64,000 nucleotides of DNA from Mesorhizobium sp. (lineage in GTDB: Bacteria; Pseudomonadota; Alphaproteobacteria; Rhizobiales; Rhizobiaceae). The stretch covers positions 25,167 to 89,166 of the forward strand of contig SAQL01000001.1 of assembly GCA_004020645.1 (NCBI GenBank), in the 5' to 3' direction. Made by a program: the position numbers and the translations under genes. The notes beneath the pieces are model-generated. The model was given only the letters and a program-made list of their open reading frames with translations, made no database searches and was not told the DNA's origin. Below are positions 46,187 through 55,134 of the stretch, piece after piece. Positions within the stretch are counted from its first letter, which is position 1. Each line of letters starts with the position of its first letter.

Positions 46187-46822
46187 ATGAATGACAATTC
46201 AAAGACCCGCAGGCGCTACGACGCACGGCTGCGGTCGGAGCGCGCTTTCGGCACGCGCCAACGCATTCTCGATGTGGCGAAAGAGCTTTTTACTGCGCGC
46301 GGAGTGGAAAAGGTCACGATTAATGACATCTCATCAGCCGCCGGTGTTTCGGCACCGACCGTCTATGCCCTGTTCCAGTCGAAGACCGGCATTCTAAGAG
46401 CCGTGGTCGAGCGTTCCTTCTTCGGCCCGCGCTATGCGGAGATAGCTAAGCAGGCCGAGAACGCGAGAGACCCAGAGGAGATTCTGCGTATTACTGCCTC
46501 GATCTCTCGGGTCATCCTTGATGCGGAACGCGAGGAGATCGGCCTTATGCGCGGCGTCTCGGCCCTGTCTCCCGAGCTGAAGGCGATCGAGACGGAGTTG
46601 GAGACCGTCCGCTTCAAGCTCCAGGAAGCGCGTGCCAAGCTTCTCGTCGCATCCGTCGCTGTCGCGCGCCAACTCGGCTTAGCCCGCGTGCGCGACATCC
46701 TATGGATGTATACCGGCCGCGACGTATATCGCATGCTCGTGTTGGAGCGGGGTTGGTCTTCGGACGAATATGAAAGCTGGCTCGCCGAGACGCTGATCAA
46801 AACGCTGATGGGGCGAGACTAG
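46187..46822 (+). CDS. TetR family transcriptional regulator
   Basis: The 211-residue protein has an N-terminal TetR DNA-binding domain (about 22-68): TRQRILDVAKELFTARGVEK, then VTINDISSAAGVSAPTVYAL as the helix-turn-helix, and YALFQSKTGILRAVV. The C-terminal ligand-binding part is all helical and not classifiable. The ATG at 46187 directly abuts an 11-bp operator arm and has no ribosome binding site, so the mRNA may be leaderless. It probably represses itself and the divergent DUF1761 gene. Confidence 0.88.
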   Translation: MNDNSKTRRRYDARLRSERAFGTRQRILDVAKELFTARGVEKVTINDISSAAGVSAPTVYALFQSKTGILRAVVERSFFGPRYAEIAKQAENARDPEEILRITASISRVILDAEREEIGLMRGVSALSPELKAIETELETVRFKLQEARAKLLVASVAVARQLGLARVRDILWMYTGRDVYRMLVLERGWSSDEYESWLAETLIKTLMGRD

Positions 46823-47059
46823 TTGCACTCTCATCAGTGCGTGGAGGCGGTCAGGGGCGCCCGCAGCAAGCCTCGGGATCGGATCAATTTTCATGCGCCA
46901 AAGGCCCGGCGACGCTCATCTCACATCGCTCCAAACGTCGGCTTTTGGCGCAACCTCGACCTAACACTCGCCACCGGCGATGTCTGCATTTAGGCAGGGG
47001 CAAACGTGCCCTCAACGACCGACTTTTGGGCGTATTGCTGCCGTTCGCGTCGTGGAAGA

Positions 47060-47458
47060 CGTATGTCGGCTTCGGTCGCGGACAAGGCCCGGTGGCGCGA
47101 TCCCGCGGTCGCCGCCGCCTATGGTGATGCGGCACTCGCTTCCGACGAGACGGCGCCGACGCGCCAGCCGCCGAGTTTCCGCTCACCAAGCGGCGCCATC
47201 GCCGACAGCTTCGAACTCGCGTTTGATCGCCGGCAATGGTCGGCGGCGGCACTCACCATGCCAGTGCTCGTCATCCGCTCCGGACGGGATTTCTGGAGTC
47301 GGCCACAGGATGCGAAGACAATCATGGACGAAGCACCAAAAGCGAAACGTCTGGACATCCCGGACGCCACGCACTTCGTCCATCTCGATCGCGAGGCCGC
47401 AGGGCGCGGTGTGTTCCTCGACGCCGTGAAGCGGTTTCTCGATCGGCAGGAGGAATGA
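47060..47458 (+). pseudogene. Alpha/beta hydrolase, 3' remnant
   Basis: The frame ending at 47458 encodes DKARWRDPAVAAAYGDAALA and LTMPVLVIRSGRDFWSRPQD, then DATHFVHLDREAAGRGVFLD. These are the last third of an alpha/beta hydrolase: a strand with the acidic triad residue (GRD) and the catalytic His in THFVHLDR. The nucleophile Ser and the N-terminal two thirds are absent in all forward frames between 46823 and 47060, so it looks truncated. The open frame begins at 47006 but the first residues are not hydrolase-like. Confidence 0.65.
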
Positions 47459-47653
47459 CCATGAAGGGTAGATCATGTGTCCTGCGGGAGCAGCAGCCGC
47501 AACGGTGTCAGGTCGACCGCCTCCAGGCTTTGCGGCTACCGTCCACCCGACAGCTACTCGCCGCGCGGTTGCGGGGCTACGCCTATCTCCGCCGCGCCAC
47601 ATCTCGACTCTCCCGTCTCCGCCATTCCCTGCGCGTACAAACGTCAGACTTCA

Positions 47654-48598
47654 CTAGGCCGGCGCCGTTTCCTTGGATGTACATGCTTTTTTGTCATCGA
47701 TGAACGCACCCATCGCGGCGAGGTGGTCGGCGAAGCCGGCAACGAACCGCCTGACCTTCAACGGAATAAAGCGGTTCGATGGATAGACCGCATGCACATG
47801 GTGCGGCGCATAGTGCCAGTCCGGCAGCACATGTTCGAGCAAGCCTTCGGCGATGAGCGGATCGAGTATCACCCTGTGCCCGAGGCCGATGCCGACGCCG
47901 GACAGCAACGCCTGATGATTGAGCAGCGAATTGTCGGAGCGCATGGCCGGCCGGATTCGCACCTCGGCCTTTTCGCCGCCCGGGCCGGTGAGCGGCACGA
48001 CATCGCGCTTCCTGATGTGGGCGTAAAGCAGATAGTCGTGGTCGGCGAGATCTTCCGGGCGCCGCGGCCGGCCCCTGCGGTCGAGATACTCTGGCGTCGC
48101 CGCGAGGCAGCGCCCGATCACGCCGAGCTTGCGCACGATCAGCCGGTCGTCATCGATGGTCCCCATACGGATCGCCACGTCGAGCCCCTCGGCGATCACA
48201 TCGACGAAACTGTCGGTCAGCGCCACGTCGAGCAACAGTTCCGGATAGGCGCGCTTGAACTCGATCAGAAAGCTGCCAAGCACGCCGGCGCCGAAGCTGG
48301 CCGGCGCGCCGACGGCAAGACGTCCGCACATCTTCGATTCGAGGCAGCCGACGCTGCGGTCCGCCTCCTCGATGCGCTCAATGATGTCGCGGGCGCGCTC
48401 CAGATAACGCCGGCCGGCTTCCGTCGGCGAAACATGGCGGGTCGTACGGTCAAAGAGCCGGACGCCTAAACGCTTTTCCAGTGCGCGGATCTGCTGGCTG
48501 ACGGCCGGCTGGCTCAAGCCCAACTCGCGCGCTGCCGCCGAGAAGCTGGCGGTATCGCAGGCGCGTACGAAGCTGGTCAGCTCGGTCAAGCGGTCCAT
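47654..48598 (-). CDS. LysR family transcriptional regulator
   Basis: The 314-residue protein has an N-terminal winged helix-turn-helix (about 1-60) with FSAAARELGLSQPAVSQQIR, ALEKRLGVRLFDRTTR and VSPTEAGRRYLERA, followed by the effector-binding domain (about 90-295). It is divergent from a metallo-beta-lactamase-fold hydrolase, and a T-N11-A type inverted repeat lies in the 138-base gap, so that hydrolase is the probable target. The inducer is unknown. Confidence 0.92.
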   Translation of the reverse strand: MDRLTELTSFVRACDTASFSAAARELGLSQPAVSQQIRALEKRLGVRLFDRTTRHVSPTEAGRRYLERARDIIERIEEADRSVGCLESKMCGRLAVGAPASFGAGVLGSFLIEFKRAYPELLLDVALTDSFVDVIAEGLDVAIRMGTIDDDRLIVRKLGVIGRCLAATPEYLDRRGRPRRPEDLADHDYLLYAHIRKRDVVPLTGPGGEKAEVRIRPAMRSDNSLLNHQALLSGVGIGLGHRVILDPLIAEGLLEHVLPDWHYAPHHVHAVYPSNRFIPLKVRRFVAGFADHLAAMGAFIDDKKACTSKETAPA

Positions 48599-48659
48599 GA
48601 TGGCAACTCCCTGTCGTGATTAATAAGCAAGAGTAATAGCCGATATAAGAAACCGGCAA

Positions 48660-48675
48660 GTTCAAAAAGCTGAAC
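48660..48675. promoter_or_regulatory. Candidate LysR-type operator
   Basis: GTTCA and TGAAC flank AAAAGC in a perfect inverted repeat (48660-48675), fitting the T-N11-A form of LysR boxes. It lies between the divergent LysR gene and the metallo-hydrolase. Confidence 0.5.
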
Positions 48676-48736
48676 CTATGAAGTAGACCCGCCTCGCTCT
48701 GCCCGCAGCTCTATGATCCCAACCGGAGATGATGCC

Positions 48737-49705
48737 ATGACGCTTTCCCGCCGCCATTTCCTCGCCAGTGCCGGCCTAGCCGGCGGCGTCCTTCTAGCCG
48801 GCGCCTCCGTTCCGGCACTGGCCCGCGCGCCACTGGCTGATGCCCCCACCGTTGGCGCGCTGCGCCGCAAGGTGGGTTCGATCGAGGTCACGGCGCTGCT
48901 GGACGGCTATATCGACATTAAATCGGAGCTTTTCATCGGCCTCGTCGACGCCGAGGCGGGGCGTCTGGCGGAGGCCAGCTTTGACAAGCCCGGACCGCGG
49001 CGCACGCCCGTCAATGCCTATCTGGTCAATCTTGGAGACCGGCTTGTGCTCATCGACGCCGGTATGTCGGACGGCAGGGGTCCGGCGCTCGGCCACCTTC
49101 CCGCGGCTTTGCAGTCCGCCGGCGTTGCTCCCGACCAGGTCGACACTTTGCTGATCACCCACATGCATCCCGATCATATCAACGGGGTTCTGACCTCCGC
49201 CGGCGAGGCGCTGTTTCCCAATGCGGAGCTCGTCGTCACCGCCACTGACTACGCCTTCTGGCACGACGACGCGAACATGAACCAAGCGCCGGACGAGGCA
49301 AAGCCGTTCTTTATCGGGGCACGCCGGGCTGCCGCCGCCTATGCGGACCGCCTGCGGCAAGTGGACGGCGAGCGCGAGGCGGTCGGCGCGATCCGCACCG
49401 TGCCGCTGCCCGGCCACACGCCGGGCCATGCCGGCTTCATCGTGGAATCGGACGGCGAGGCGCTGTTCATCTGGGGCGATGTCGTGCACATGGCGACCTA
49501 CCAGTTCGCGCGCCCGGACTGGAGCATCGCCTTCGATGTCGATTCCAAACTGGCCGCCGAAACGCGCAAGCGGACGCTCGACCGGGTCGCTGCCGACCGG
49601 ATGCTGATCGCCGGCATGCATTTGCCGTTCCCCGGTTTCGGACATGTGGCGCGCGACGGCCAAGCCTACCGCTTCGTGCCGGCCGAATGGGCCTATGAAC
49701 TGTAG
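48737..49705 (+). CDS. Tat-exported MBL-fold metallo-hydrolase
   Basis: The 322-residue protein starts with a twin-arginine signal, SRRHFLASAG, and a hydrophobic stretch ending in PALARA (about residue 31). The zinc ligands of the metallo-beta-lactamase fold are visible: THMHPDHING, PLPGHTPGHAGF and FIWGDVVH, plus AGMHLPFPG near the end. It is a periplasmic hydrolase of unknown substrate; lactonase-type activity is possible. GGAG precedes the ATG at 48737. Transcribed divergently from the LysR gene. Confidence 0.9.
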   Translation: MTLSRRHFLASAGLAGGVLLAGASVPALARAPLADAPTVGALRRKVGSIEVTALLDGYIDIKSELFIGLVDAEAGRLAEASFDKPGPRRTPVNAYLVNLGDRLVLIDAGMSDGRGPALGHLPAALQSAGVAPDQVDTLLITHMHPDHINGVLTSAGEALFPNAELVVTATDYAFWHDDANMNQAPDEAKPFFIGARRAAAAYADRLRQVDGEREAVGAIRTVPLPGHTPGHAGFIVESDGEALFIWGDVVHMATYQFARPDWSIAFDVDSKLAAETRKRTLDRVAADRMLIAGMHLPFPGFGHVARDGQAYRFVPAEWAYEL

Positions 49706-49824
49706 TGGCGGCCAGCGCGGGAAGGGGCCATCATAGCCACGCTTTCAGAGCCGTCGCTTCCTGACAAGAACGGCCGAGATGGATCGCCCCCCCGGCGTTC
49801 CCAGCGGGTACCAAGCGTTAGGTA

Positions 49825-50604
49825 CTAGAACGCGCTGACATAGGCGCCGCCGTCGACCGGTATGTTCTGCCCGGTCAGGTAGCCGGCATGAACCGAGCAC
49901 AGGAAGGCGCAGATCTGGCCGAATTCCTCCGGCGTGCCGAGCCGCTTGGCCGGAACGTTGGCTGCTGCCTGGGTCTTGCGCACGGCGGCGGCAGCCGGAT
50001 CTTCAGGGGTGCCGGCTTCATGCGGAGGGCGCAGCCTGTCGGTGTCGATCTTGCCCGGCAGCATGTTGTTGATCGTCACATTGCGGTCGATCACCGTCCG
50101 CGCGACGCCGGCCAGGAACGAAGTCAGGCCGGCGCGTGCGCCAGACGACAGATCGAGGCCGGGAATGGGAACATAGACCGACAGAGAGGTGATGTTGACG
50201 ATGCGGCCGAAGCCGCGTTCGGCCATGCCGTCGATCACAGCCTGAACCAGCTCGACCGGGGTCACCATGTTCTGGGTGACGCCTTCGAGGATCTTTTCGC
50301 GGTCGAGCTCGCGGAAATCGCGTAACGGCGGTCCGCCGTTGTTGTTGACGAGGATATCGGGATTGGGACAGGCGGCAAGCAGCGCCTTCTGCACCTCGGG
50401 CTTCGACACGTCGCCGACGATTTCGGTCACCTCGACGCCAAATCTTTCGCGCAGTTCGGCGGCGGTCTTCGCCAATTGGTCGGCATTGCGCCCGTTGACG
50501 ACCAGATCACAGCCGGCCTCGGCCAGCGCCATGGCGCAACCGCGCCCAAGTCCCTTGCTCGAAGCACAGACGATGGCCTTTTTTCCGCGAATACCGAGAT
50601 CCAT
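49825..50604 (-). CDS. SDR-family protein with altered active site
   Basis: The 259-residue Rossmann-fold protein has the cofactor motif CASSKGLGRGCAMALAEAG (in place of TGxxxGIG), the NNNGGP motif (NNAG-like) and a C-terminal LTGQNIPVDGGAY. The usual Ser and YxxxK catalytic motif is replaced around SLSVYVPIPGLDLSSGARAG: there is no Tyr-x-x-x-Lys. It matches the atypical 3-oxoacyl-ACP-reductase-like SDR subgroup, whose reaction is uncertain. GAGGAGA lies ahead of the ATG at 50604. Confidence 0.85.
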   Translation of the reverse strand: MDLGIRGKKAIVCASSKGLGRGCAMALAEAGCDLVVNGRNADQLAKTAAELRERFGVEVTEIVGDVSKPEVQKALLAACPNPDILVNNNGGPPLRDFRELDREKILEGVTQNMVTPVELVQAVIDGMAERGFGRIVNITSLSVYVPIPGLDLSSGARAGLTSFLAGVARTVIDRNVTINNMLPGKIDTDRLRPPHEAGTPEDPAAAAVRKTQAAANVPAKRLGTPEEFGQICAFLCSVHAGYLTGQNIPVDGGAYVSAF

Positions 50605-50723
50605 GGCGATTTCTCCTCTGATTGGCGCGGCAACCTACTCTTGAGGCTGGACCAATCGCAACCGTCATACGGTTGTTGCATGAATCGGGGCATAGGCTGC
50701 ACGAGAGCAACGGTGAGAATCCA

Positions 50724-51545
50724 ATGCCTGGCGCAGAGCCCCGCACTTTCCGCAGCATGTTCATCTCCGACGTCCATCTCGGATCGAAGGCGGCGAAGGC
50801 CGAGTTCCTGATCGATTTCCTGCGCCATCACGACGCCGATATCATCTATCTGGTCGGCGACATCGTCGACGGCTGGCGGCTGAGGCGGAACTGGCACTGG
50901 CCGCAGAGCCACAACGACGTCGTCCAGAAGTTGCTGCGTAAGGCGCGCAAGGGCGCCAGCATCACCTATATCGCCGGCAATCACGACGAGTTCGCGCGCC
51001 AGTTCCAAGGCGTGCATTTCGGCGGCATCGTCGTCGCCGACCGCGCCATTCACGAGACCGCCGACGGCAAACGTCTTCTTGTCATCCATGGCGACCAGTT
51101 CGACACTGTCGTCCACAATGCGCGCTGGTTGGCCTATCTTGGCGACTATGCCTACGACGCGGCCATGCTCGTCAACCGCGTGGTGACGCGGCTTCGCCAA
51201 CTGCTTGGCCTGCCTTATTGGTCGTTTTCGTCCTGGGCCAAGGTCAACGTCAAAAAGGCGGTGAATTTCATCGGCTCGTTCCAAACCATGCTGACCGAGG
51301 AAGCGCGCCGCTCGCATGTCGACGGCGTGATCTGCGGGCACATCCACCATGCCGCGATCGAAGATTATGAGGACGTGCAATACATCAACACCGGCGACTG
51401 GGTGGAGAGCTGCACCGCGGTGGTCGAGCATTTTGACGGCCGGATGGAGATCCTGCACTGGGCGCACGTCCTGCCGGAGGCTCCGGTCGGCAGCGAAGTG
51501 CTCGTGCCGATCGACATCAAGGGCAGGGCAGTCCAGGCTGCCTGA
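50724..51545 (+). CDS. LpxH-like UDP-2,3-diacylglucosamine diphosphatase family metallophosphatase
   Basis: The 273-residue protein has the calcineurin-like metal sites: FISDVHLGS (about 14-22), YLVGDIVDGW (about 42-51), YIAGNHDEF (about 85-93), VIHGDQFD and VICGHIHHA. It is close to LpxH-type enzymes that hydrolyse UDP-diacylglucosamine in lipid A synthesis; rhizobia also use LpxI for that step, so a different phosphoester substrate is possible. GGTGAGA lies ahead of the ATG at 50724; the frame is open to 50622. Confidence 0.85.
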   Translation: MPGAEPRTFRSMFISDVHLGSKAAKAEFLIDFLRHHDADIIYLVGDIVDGWRLRRNWHWPQSHNDVVQKLLRKARKGASITYIAGNHDEFARQFQGVHFGGIVVADRAIHETADGKRLLVIHGDQFDTVVHNARWLAYLGDYAYDAAMLVNRVVTRLRQLLGLPYWSFSSWAKVNVKKAVNFIGSFQTMLTEEARRSHVDGVICGHIHHAAIEDYEDVQYINTGDWVESCTAVVEHFDGRMEILHWAHVLPEAPVGSEVLVPIDIKGRAVQAA

Positions 51546-51674
51546 CCAAACCCGACCTCACCTCGCTTTAATTGATCAGTCCAAGCGGTTCCGCCGACTT
51601 TTTCAGCATGTTATGGAATTGGCGTGCGCTGCAGGCCGACTCGGCTGAACGCTGCGCCGACGGATTGCCTGTTG

Positions 51675-52892
51675 ATGTCCTCCCTGCCGCCGCTTTCACC
51701 CGAACAGCTCGTCAAGCCGCGTCATTTCGAACTGCGCATGAGCCTGATTTTCTTCACGCTTTTCGTGCCGCTCGGAATACATTTGCCGTATTTCCCGCTG
51801 TGGTTGCAGGCAGAGGGTTTCGATGCCGAGCAGATAGCGATCATTCTCGCAGCACCAATGTTCCTGCGCGTGGTGACGACGCCATTGCTTACAGCACTGG
51901 CCGACAGGGCGAGCGACCGCGCCCATGTCTATGTCACGCTGGTGGCCGCATCTGTGGCTGCGTCCGCCGGTTATTTCCTGACGCCGACCTACGCCATGGT
52001 GCTCGCCGTTTCGCTGGCGCTCGCCGTGGTCTGGACGCCGCATTCGCCGATTGCCGATTCACTGGCGCTATCGGGTGTGCGCCGCTTCGGCTCGAACTAC
52101 GCAAGCATGCGCAAATGGGGATCGATCTCCTATCTGTGCGCAAATCTTGCGGGCGGTTTCATCCTGTCGGTGACCGGTGCCCAGGCTGTTCCGATGATCA
52201 TCTTCGTGGCGTTTGGCGCCGCACTTGTCGTCGGATTGATCGCGCCGCGGCTCGGCCGTCCGCGCCGTGCTTCGCCGCTTTCGGCGGCCGACTTCCAGCA
52301 ATCGGCGCCAAAACTCCTCAACGCCTATTTCCTGTATTTCTCCATCGGCGTCGGCGTCATCACCGCCAGCCACGCGTTTTTCTACGGCTTCGTCTCGATC
52401 TACTGGAACTCGATCGGCATCGGCGATCAGGTTGTCGGGTTGCTTTGGGGCTGGGGTGTGGTGGCCGAGATCGGCATGTTCATGGTCTTTACCCGGGTTT
52501 TCGGCTCCTTCTCGGTCGTGTCGATCATGGTGTTGGCCGGGATAGGCGCGATCGTGCGCTGGATTGCCTTCCCAGTGATCTGGCCGCTCGGCCTTGGCAT
52601 TGCCGGATTCTTCGCTATCCAGACGCTGCATGCGGTTTCCGTGGCGCTGGTTTTGATCGGCCTGCAGAAAATGATCAGTGAGACGGTCGCGGAGGAACGC
52701 ACCGGGGCCGCGCAAGGCATCGCCTATTTCTCCAACGGCTTGTTCACGGCCGTGGTGACGCTCATGTCCGGGCCTCTGTATGACCGCTTCGGCGTGGATG
52801 GTTTTTTTGCCATGGTTCCGATCGCGTCGGTCGGCCTTCTACTGATCGGGCTTGCCGCGCGTTCAGCCCCACAGCGCCGCATCGGGCGGTGA
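51675..52892 (+). CDS. MFS transporter (MFS_1-like)
   Basis: The 405-residue protein has about twelve membrane segments. TTPLLTALADRASDRAH is the motif A loop of the first half, SIADSLALSGVRRFGSNYAS-type sequence (PIADSLAL, RRFGSNYAS) follows segment 4, and RKWGSISYLCANLAGG matches the nucleoside/sugar-porter-like branch (PF12832). The substrate is unknown. Its 3' end overlaps the convergent dipeptide epimerase gene by 30 bases, so uptake of peptidoglycan-derived compounds is possible but not shown. Confidence 0.88.
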   Translation: MSSLPPLSPEQLVKPRHFELRMSLIFFTLFVPLGIHLPYFPLWLQAEGFDAEQIAIILAAPMFLRVVTTPLLTALADRASDRAHVYVTLVAASVAASAGYFLTPTYAMVLAVSLALAVVWTPHSPIADSLALSGVRRFGSNYASMRKWGSISYLCANLAGGFILSVTGAQAVPMIIFVAFGAALVVGLIAPRLGRPRRASPLSAADFQQSAPKLLNAYFLYFSIGVGVITASHAFFYGFVSIYWNSIGIGDQVVGLLWGWGVVAEIGMFMVFTRVFGSFSVVSIMVLAGIGAIVRWIAFPVIWPLGLGIAGFFAIQTLHAVSVALVLIGLQKMISETVAEERTGAAQGIAYFSNGLFTAVVTLMSGPLYDRFGVDGFFAMVPIASVGLLLIGLAARSAPQRRIGR

Positions 52893-53846
52893 CACCAGTG
52901 AACCTTGGTAGACGAGACCGGGAACACGGTCGCGCGCAAGCAGTAGCGGCCCGTCGAGATCGACGAAATCGGCATCTTGCGCCAAGAGCATAGCCGGCGC
53001 CATGGCCAATGACGTGCCGACCATGCAGCCGACCATGACGCCAAAACCCAGTTCGCGGGCGCGATCGCGAAGGACGAGGGCAGCGGTCAAGCCGCCCGAC
53101 TTGTCGAGCTTGATGTTGATGGCATCGTAAAGGCCGACAAGCGAGGCAAGGCCCTCTGCCTCATGCACGCTTTCATCGGCGCAGATCGGCACCGGATGGG
53201 CGATGTGGCGAAGGATGCCGTCACGGCCCGCCGGCAGCGGCTGTTCAATCAGCGCGACGCCGTACTCGGCGGCAAAGGCGATATTTGCAACGATGTTGTC
53301 GTCGCTCCAGCCCTCATTAGCGTCAAGGATGATGCGGCTCGCCGGTGCCGCCTCTCTAACCGCGCGGATACGGGCCATATCGTTGTCGCCGCCGATCTTG
53401 ACCTTGAGCAGCGGGCGCTGGGCGTTGGCGCGGGCCTGGGCTGCCATCGCTTCGGGCTCGCCGAGCGACAGAGTGTAGGCCGTCTCAAGCGCCCTCGGCG
53501 GAGCCGTGCAGATGCTGAAAGCGACCGGCTTGCCTGTGATCTTCGCCTCCAGCTCCCATAGCGCGCAGTCGACGGCGTTGCGCGCCGCGCCCGCCGGCAT
53601 GGCGTCGAGCAGCGCGGCCCGGCTGATGCCGCCTTGAATCTGCTCCCGCATCGCCTCGATCGCATCGCGCACACCGTCCATCGTTTCGCCATAGCGCTTA
53701 TAGGGCACGCATTCGCCGCGCCCGCTATGGTTGGCTTGGCTGATCGTCACTGTGATGACCTCGGCCTCAGTCTTCGAACCGCGCGAAATGGTGAAGGTCC
53801 CAGCGATGGGAAAGCGCTCGGACTCGACCGAAATGACACGCGCCAT
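52863..53846 (-). CDS. dgcA: Dipeptide (L-Ala-D/L-Glu) epimerase / DgcA-type racemase
   Basis: The 327-residue enolase-superfamily enzyme has an N-terminal capping domain (RGSKTEAEVITVTI) and a barrel with PLLKVKIGGD (KxK-type catalytic lysine region), IILDANEGWSDDN, LIEQPLP, ICADESVHEAEG and INIKLDKSGGLTAAL, where the Asp, Glu, Asp ligands bind magnesium and the second lysine sits in KLDKSGG. It epimerises dipeptides of cell-wall origin or N-acetylglutamate. The start at 53846 is taken from the conserved N-terminus; the frame happens to remain open to 55862. Confidence 0.88.
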   Translation of the reverse strand: MARVISVESERFPIAGTFTISRGSKTEAEVITVTISQANHSGRGECVPYKRYGETMDGVRDAIEAMREQIQGGISRAALLDAMPAGAARNAVDCALWELEAKITGKPVAFSICTAPPRALETAYTLSLGEPEAMAAQARANAQRPLLKVKIGGDNDMARIRAVREAAPASRIILDANEGWSDDNIVANIAFAAEYGVALIEQPLPAGRDGILRHIAHPVPICADESVHEAEGLASLVGLYDAINIKLDKSGGLTAALVLRDRARELGFGVMVGCMVGTSLAMAPAMLLAQDADFVDLDGPLLLARDRVPGLVYQGSLVSPPDAALWG

Positions 53847-53902
53847 ATTTTTCTGCTCCGGCTGTGCGACAACAAGCTTGTCGGCAAATCGACAGGTGGG
53901 TT

Positions 53903-53939
53903 CCGTCAGGTTAAACAGATGGCCCGTCAGGCTAAACAG
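53903..53939. repeat. Direct repeat ahead of mlaE
   Basis: CCGTCAGGTTAAACAG (53903-53918) and CCGTCAGGCTAAACAG (53924-53939) differ at one base and are 21 bases apart, two helical turns. They lie between the dgcA start (53846) and the mlaE start (53946). Confidence 0.75.
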
Positions 53940-53945
53940 GACGCC

Positions 53946-55133
53946 ATGTTGACGATCCGCAAACGCTTCGCAAGCGGCACGACTGCCAAGGAGGCCGACC
54001 ACCAGCCGCGCGTTGTGGTCGGCGAGGAGAACGGCGTTCTCGGCTGCGCTTTCTCCGGAAACTGGACGACGCGCACCGTGACGCTGGTCGACGCCGAGAT
54101 GCGCAAGATCGAGAAACGCAGCGGTTTCCAGACGCTGGCGCTCGACCTTTCGCATATCGAGAAGATGGATACCGCCGGAGCCTGGGTGATCGACCGTCTG
54201 GTCAGCGCCTTCGAAAAGAAGGGTGTGGAAATCACGATGCAGGGGCAAAGCGAGATTACCTCGATCCTGCTCGGCGCCGTCGGTGACGCGGTTCGACGCG
54301 AACCTGATTCCGGCGCCGTTGGGCCGCCGAATATCATCATTCGCGCGCTCGAGGCGGTTGGCCGGCGCGTCTATGAGATGCGTGACGATTTCCTGGCCGC
54401 GATGAACATACTGGGCGCCACGATACGCGGCGCGCAGATGAAGCTTGGCCGCGGCCATGCGGTCAATCCGGCGGCGATCTTCAACCAGATGGACCGCATG
54501 GGCGTCGGCGCCATCCCGGTGGTCGTGCTGATGTCGGCCATCGTCGGGGCGATCGTCGCTCAGCAAGGCGCCTATCAGCTCAGCTATTTCGGCGCCGATA
54601 TCTTCGTCGTCGACCTGGTCGGCGTGCTGATCCTGCGCGAGCTCGGCGTGCTGATGACAGCGATCATGATCGCCGGCCGTTCGGGCAGCGCCATTACGGC
54701 TGAAATCGGCTCGATGAAAATGCGCGAGGAGGTCGACGCGCTGAAGGTCATCGGGCTCAATCCAATCGGCGTGCTGGTGTTTCCGCGGCTCGTCGCGCTG
54801 GTGATAGCACTGCCTTGCCTGACGATCATCGCCAATTTCGCCGCACTTGGCGGCGGCATCGCGGCGGCATGGCTCTATTCCGACATCGCACCGGCCGCTT
54901 TCATCGACCGGCTGCGCGTCGCCATCGATCTCAGCACCATCTTTGCCGGGCTGATCAAGGCGCCGTTCATGGCCATGATCATCGGCACGATCGCCTCGGT
55001 CGAAGGCATGAAGGTTGGCGGCAGCGCCGAATCGCTGGGACAACACGTGACCGCTTCGGTGGTGAAGTCGATCTTCGTGGTCATCATCCTCGATGGGCTT
55101 TTCGCCATGTTCTACGCGGCGATCGAGTTCTGA
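53946..55133 (+). CDS. mlaE: Lipid ABC transporter permease MlaE with N-terminal STAS domain
   Basis: The 395-residue protein joins an N-terminal STAS domain (about 20-115: LALDLSHIEKMDTAGAWVID, equivalent to MlaB) to the MlaE permease (about 145-395), with GVGAIPVVVLMSAIVGAIVA, LTAIMIAGRSGSA-type (VLMTAIMIAGRSGSAI) and MREEVDALKVIGLNPIGVLV as the family signature. It moves phospholipids between inner and outer membrane. AGGA precedes the ATG at 53946; the in-frame ATG at 53919 is an alternative. First gene of the Mla operon. Confidence 0.93.
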   Translation: MLTIRKRFASGTTAKEADHQPRVVVGEENGVLGCAFSGNWTTRTVTLVDAEMRKIEKRSGFQTLALDLSHIEKMDTAGAWVIDRLVSAFEKKGVEITMQGQSEITSILLGAVGDAVRREPDSGAVGPPNIIIRALEAVGRRVYEMRDDFLAAMNILGATIRGAQMKLGRGHAVNPAAIFNQMDRMGVGAIPVVVLMSAIVGAIVAQQGAYQLSYFGADIFVVDLVGVLILRELGVLMTAIMIAGRSGSAITAEIGSMKMREEVDALKVIGLNPIGVLVFPRLVALVIALPCLTIIANFAALGGGIAAAWLYSDIAPAAFIDRLRVAIDLSTIFAGLIKAPFMAMIIGTIASVEGMKVGGSAESLGQHVTASVVKSIFVVIILDGLFAMFYAAIEF

Positions 55134-55134
55134 C

